Below the pieces are notes generated by a model. The model was given only the letters and a program-made list of their open reading frames with translations, had not been told where the DNA came from and did not search any database. A stretch of 14,920 nucleotides of DNA. Origin: JBOFOR01 sp051654865 (GTDB lineage: Bacteria > Bacillota > Clostridia > Peptostreptococcales > Peptostreptococcaceae). The stretch's first letter is position 1. Each line of letters starts with the position of its first letter. Shown piece after piece: positions 14,625 through 14,920 of this stretch. A program made the position numbers and the translations under genes. Where the stretch lies: NCBI GenBank assembly GCA_051654865.1, contig JBOFYV010000016.1:1-14920 (forward strand), given 5' to 3'.

Positions 14625-14920
14625 ATGAATAAGAATACTATAAATGCAACTGGAACGCAACCTTTTGATTATAGCTACGGAATTGGATACAAGGTTAATC
14701 ATGAAGATTGGTCTCCATTTCCACGAGTAAACAGATTAAGACAAACGTTTTTAGATAGACCATATGAGATTGATGTAGAACGATTAAGATTAGTAACTGA
14801 GTCTTACAAGAAACATGAAGATGAACCGACAAAACTTAAATGTGCATATGCTTTTGAGAATATACTTCTTAATACGACGTTATACATATATGATGAAGAT
14901 TTAATATTAGGAGAAATAGC
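14625..14920 (+). CDS. Glycyl radical enzyme, PFL-like N-terminus (partial, runs off window)
   Basis: Only the first 98 codons are present. After a short polar leader, the stretch RVNRLRQTFLDRPYEIDVER (residues 36-55), then LVTESYKKHEDEP, a helix ending NTTLYIYDEDLILGEIA, matches the start of the pyruvate formate-lyase-like domain of glycyl radical enzymes such as choline, isethionate, diol and hydroxyproline lyases/dehydratases. The catalytic Cys and the C-terminal Gly radical site lie outside the window, so the reaction cannot be assigned. The extra 35 residues before the RVNRLR block differ from the short start I recall for HypD (4-hydroxyproline dehydratase). AGGAGGG lies 8-14 nt before the ATG. 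It shares its promoter design with the permease; an activating radical SAM enzyme is expected just downstream. Confidence 0.82.
   Translation, partial: MNKNTINATGTQPFDYSYGIGYKVNHEDWSPFPRVNRLRQTFLDRPYEIDVERLRLVTESYKKHEDEPTKLKCAYAFENILLNTTLYIYDEDLILGEI

Noticed and set aside
14625..14920. Naming the glycyl radical enzyme as HypD, CutC or isethionate lyase
   Set aside because: Only the non-diagnostic N-terminus is present; catalytic residues are outside the window.

Overview
The window is AT-rich, tightly packed, and almost entirely coded on the + strand. Low GC, heavy ATA/TTA codon use, strong AGGAGG-type ribosome binding sites and the order recJ-apt-relA-dtd-MBL hydrolase-hemZ-hisS-aspS point to a Clostridia member, most like Peptostreptococcaceae (the Clostridioides difficile neighbourhood). 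This assignment rests on gene order and protein character only.

Region 1 (1-210) is non-coding. It folds into several perfect local hairpins with possible loop pairings, so it looks like a structured RNA or a structured recJ leader.

Region 2 (211-11288) is a conserved housekeeping run: RecJ exonuclease, adenine phosphoribosyltransferase, bifunctional (p)ppGpp synthetase/hydrolase, D-aminoacyl-tRNA deacylase, a metallo-beta-lactamase-fold hydrolase, a HemZ-type radical SAM protein, and histidyl- and aspartyl-tRNA synthetases. Spacing is short and hemZ/hisS overlap. A terminator-like hairpin lies between apt and relA, a hairpin without a U-tract lies between hisS and aspS, and an SD-sequestering hairpin may form before hemZ. 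The run ends in a very long inverted repeat that begins at the aspS stop codon, followed by a purine tract and a strong intrinsic terminator.

Region 3 (about 11500-14920) looks like an accessory catabolic module: a polytopic permease, a LuxR-type (C-terminal HTH) regulator with an unrecognised sensory N-terminus, and the start of a glycyl radical enzyme that runs off the window. Each has its own promoter; the permease and the regulator each have a terminator. The permease and the glycyl radical enzyme share a near-identical promoter: a GGAA-N2-TTCC dyad centred exactly 54.5 nt before an identical extended -10 element. The simplest reading is that the regulator encoded between them controls both, linking import of an unknown substrate to its anaerobic radical cleavage. 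Isoleucine codon use also shifts from ATA to ATT/ATC here, which fits separate acquisition. The substrate cannot be read from this window and is the main open question.

Three starts are moved downstream from the longest reading frame on ribosome-binding-site evidence: hemZ (6701), the permease (11667) and the regulator (GTG at 13244).
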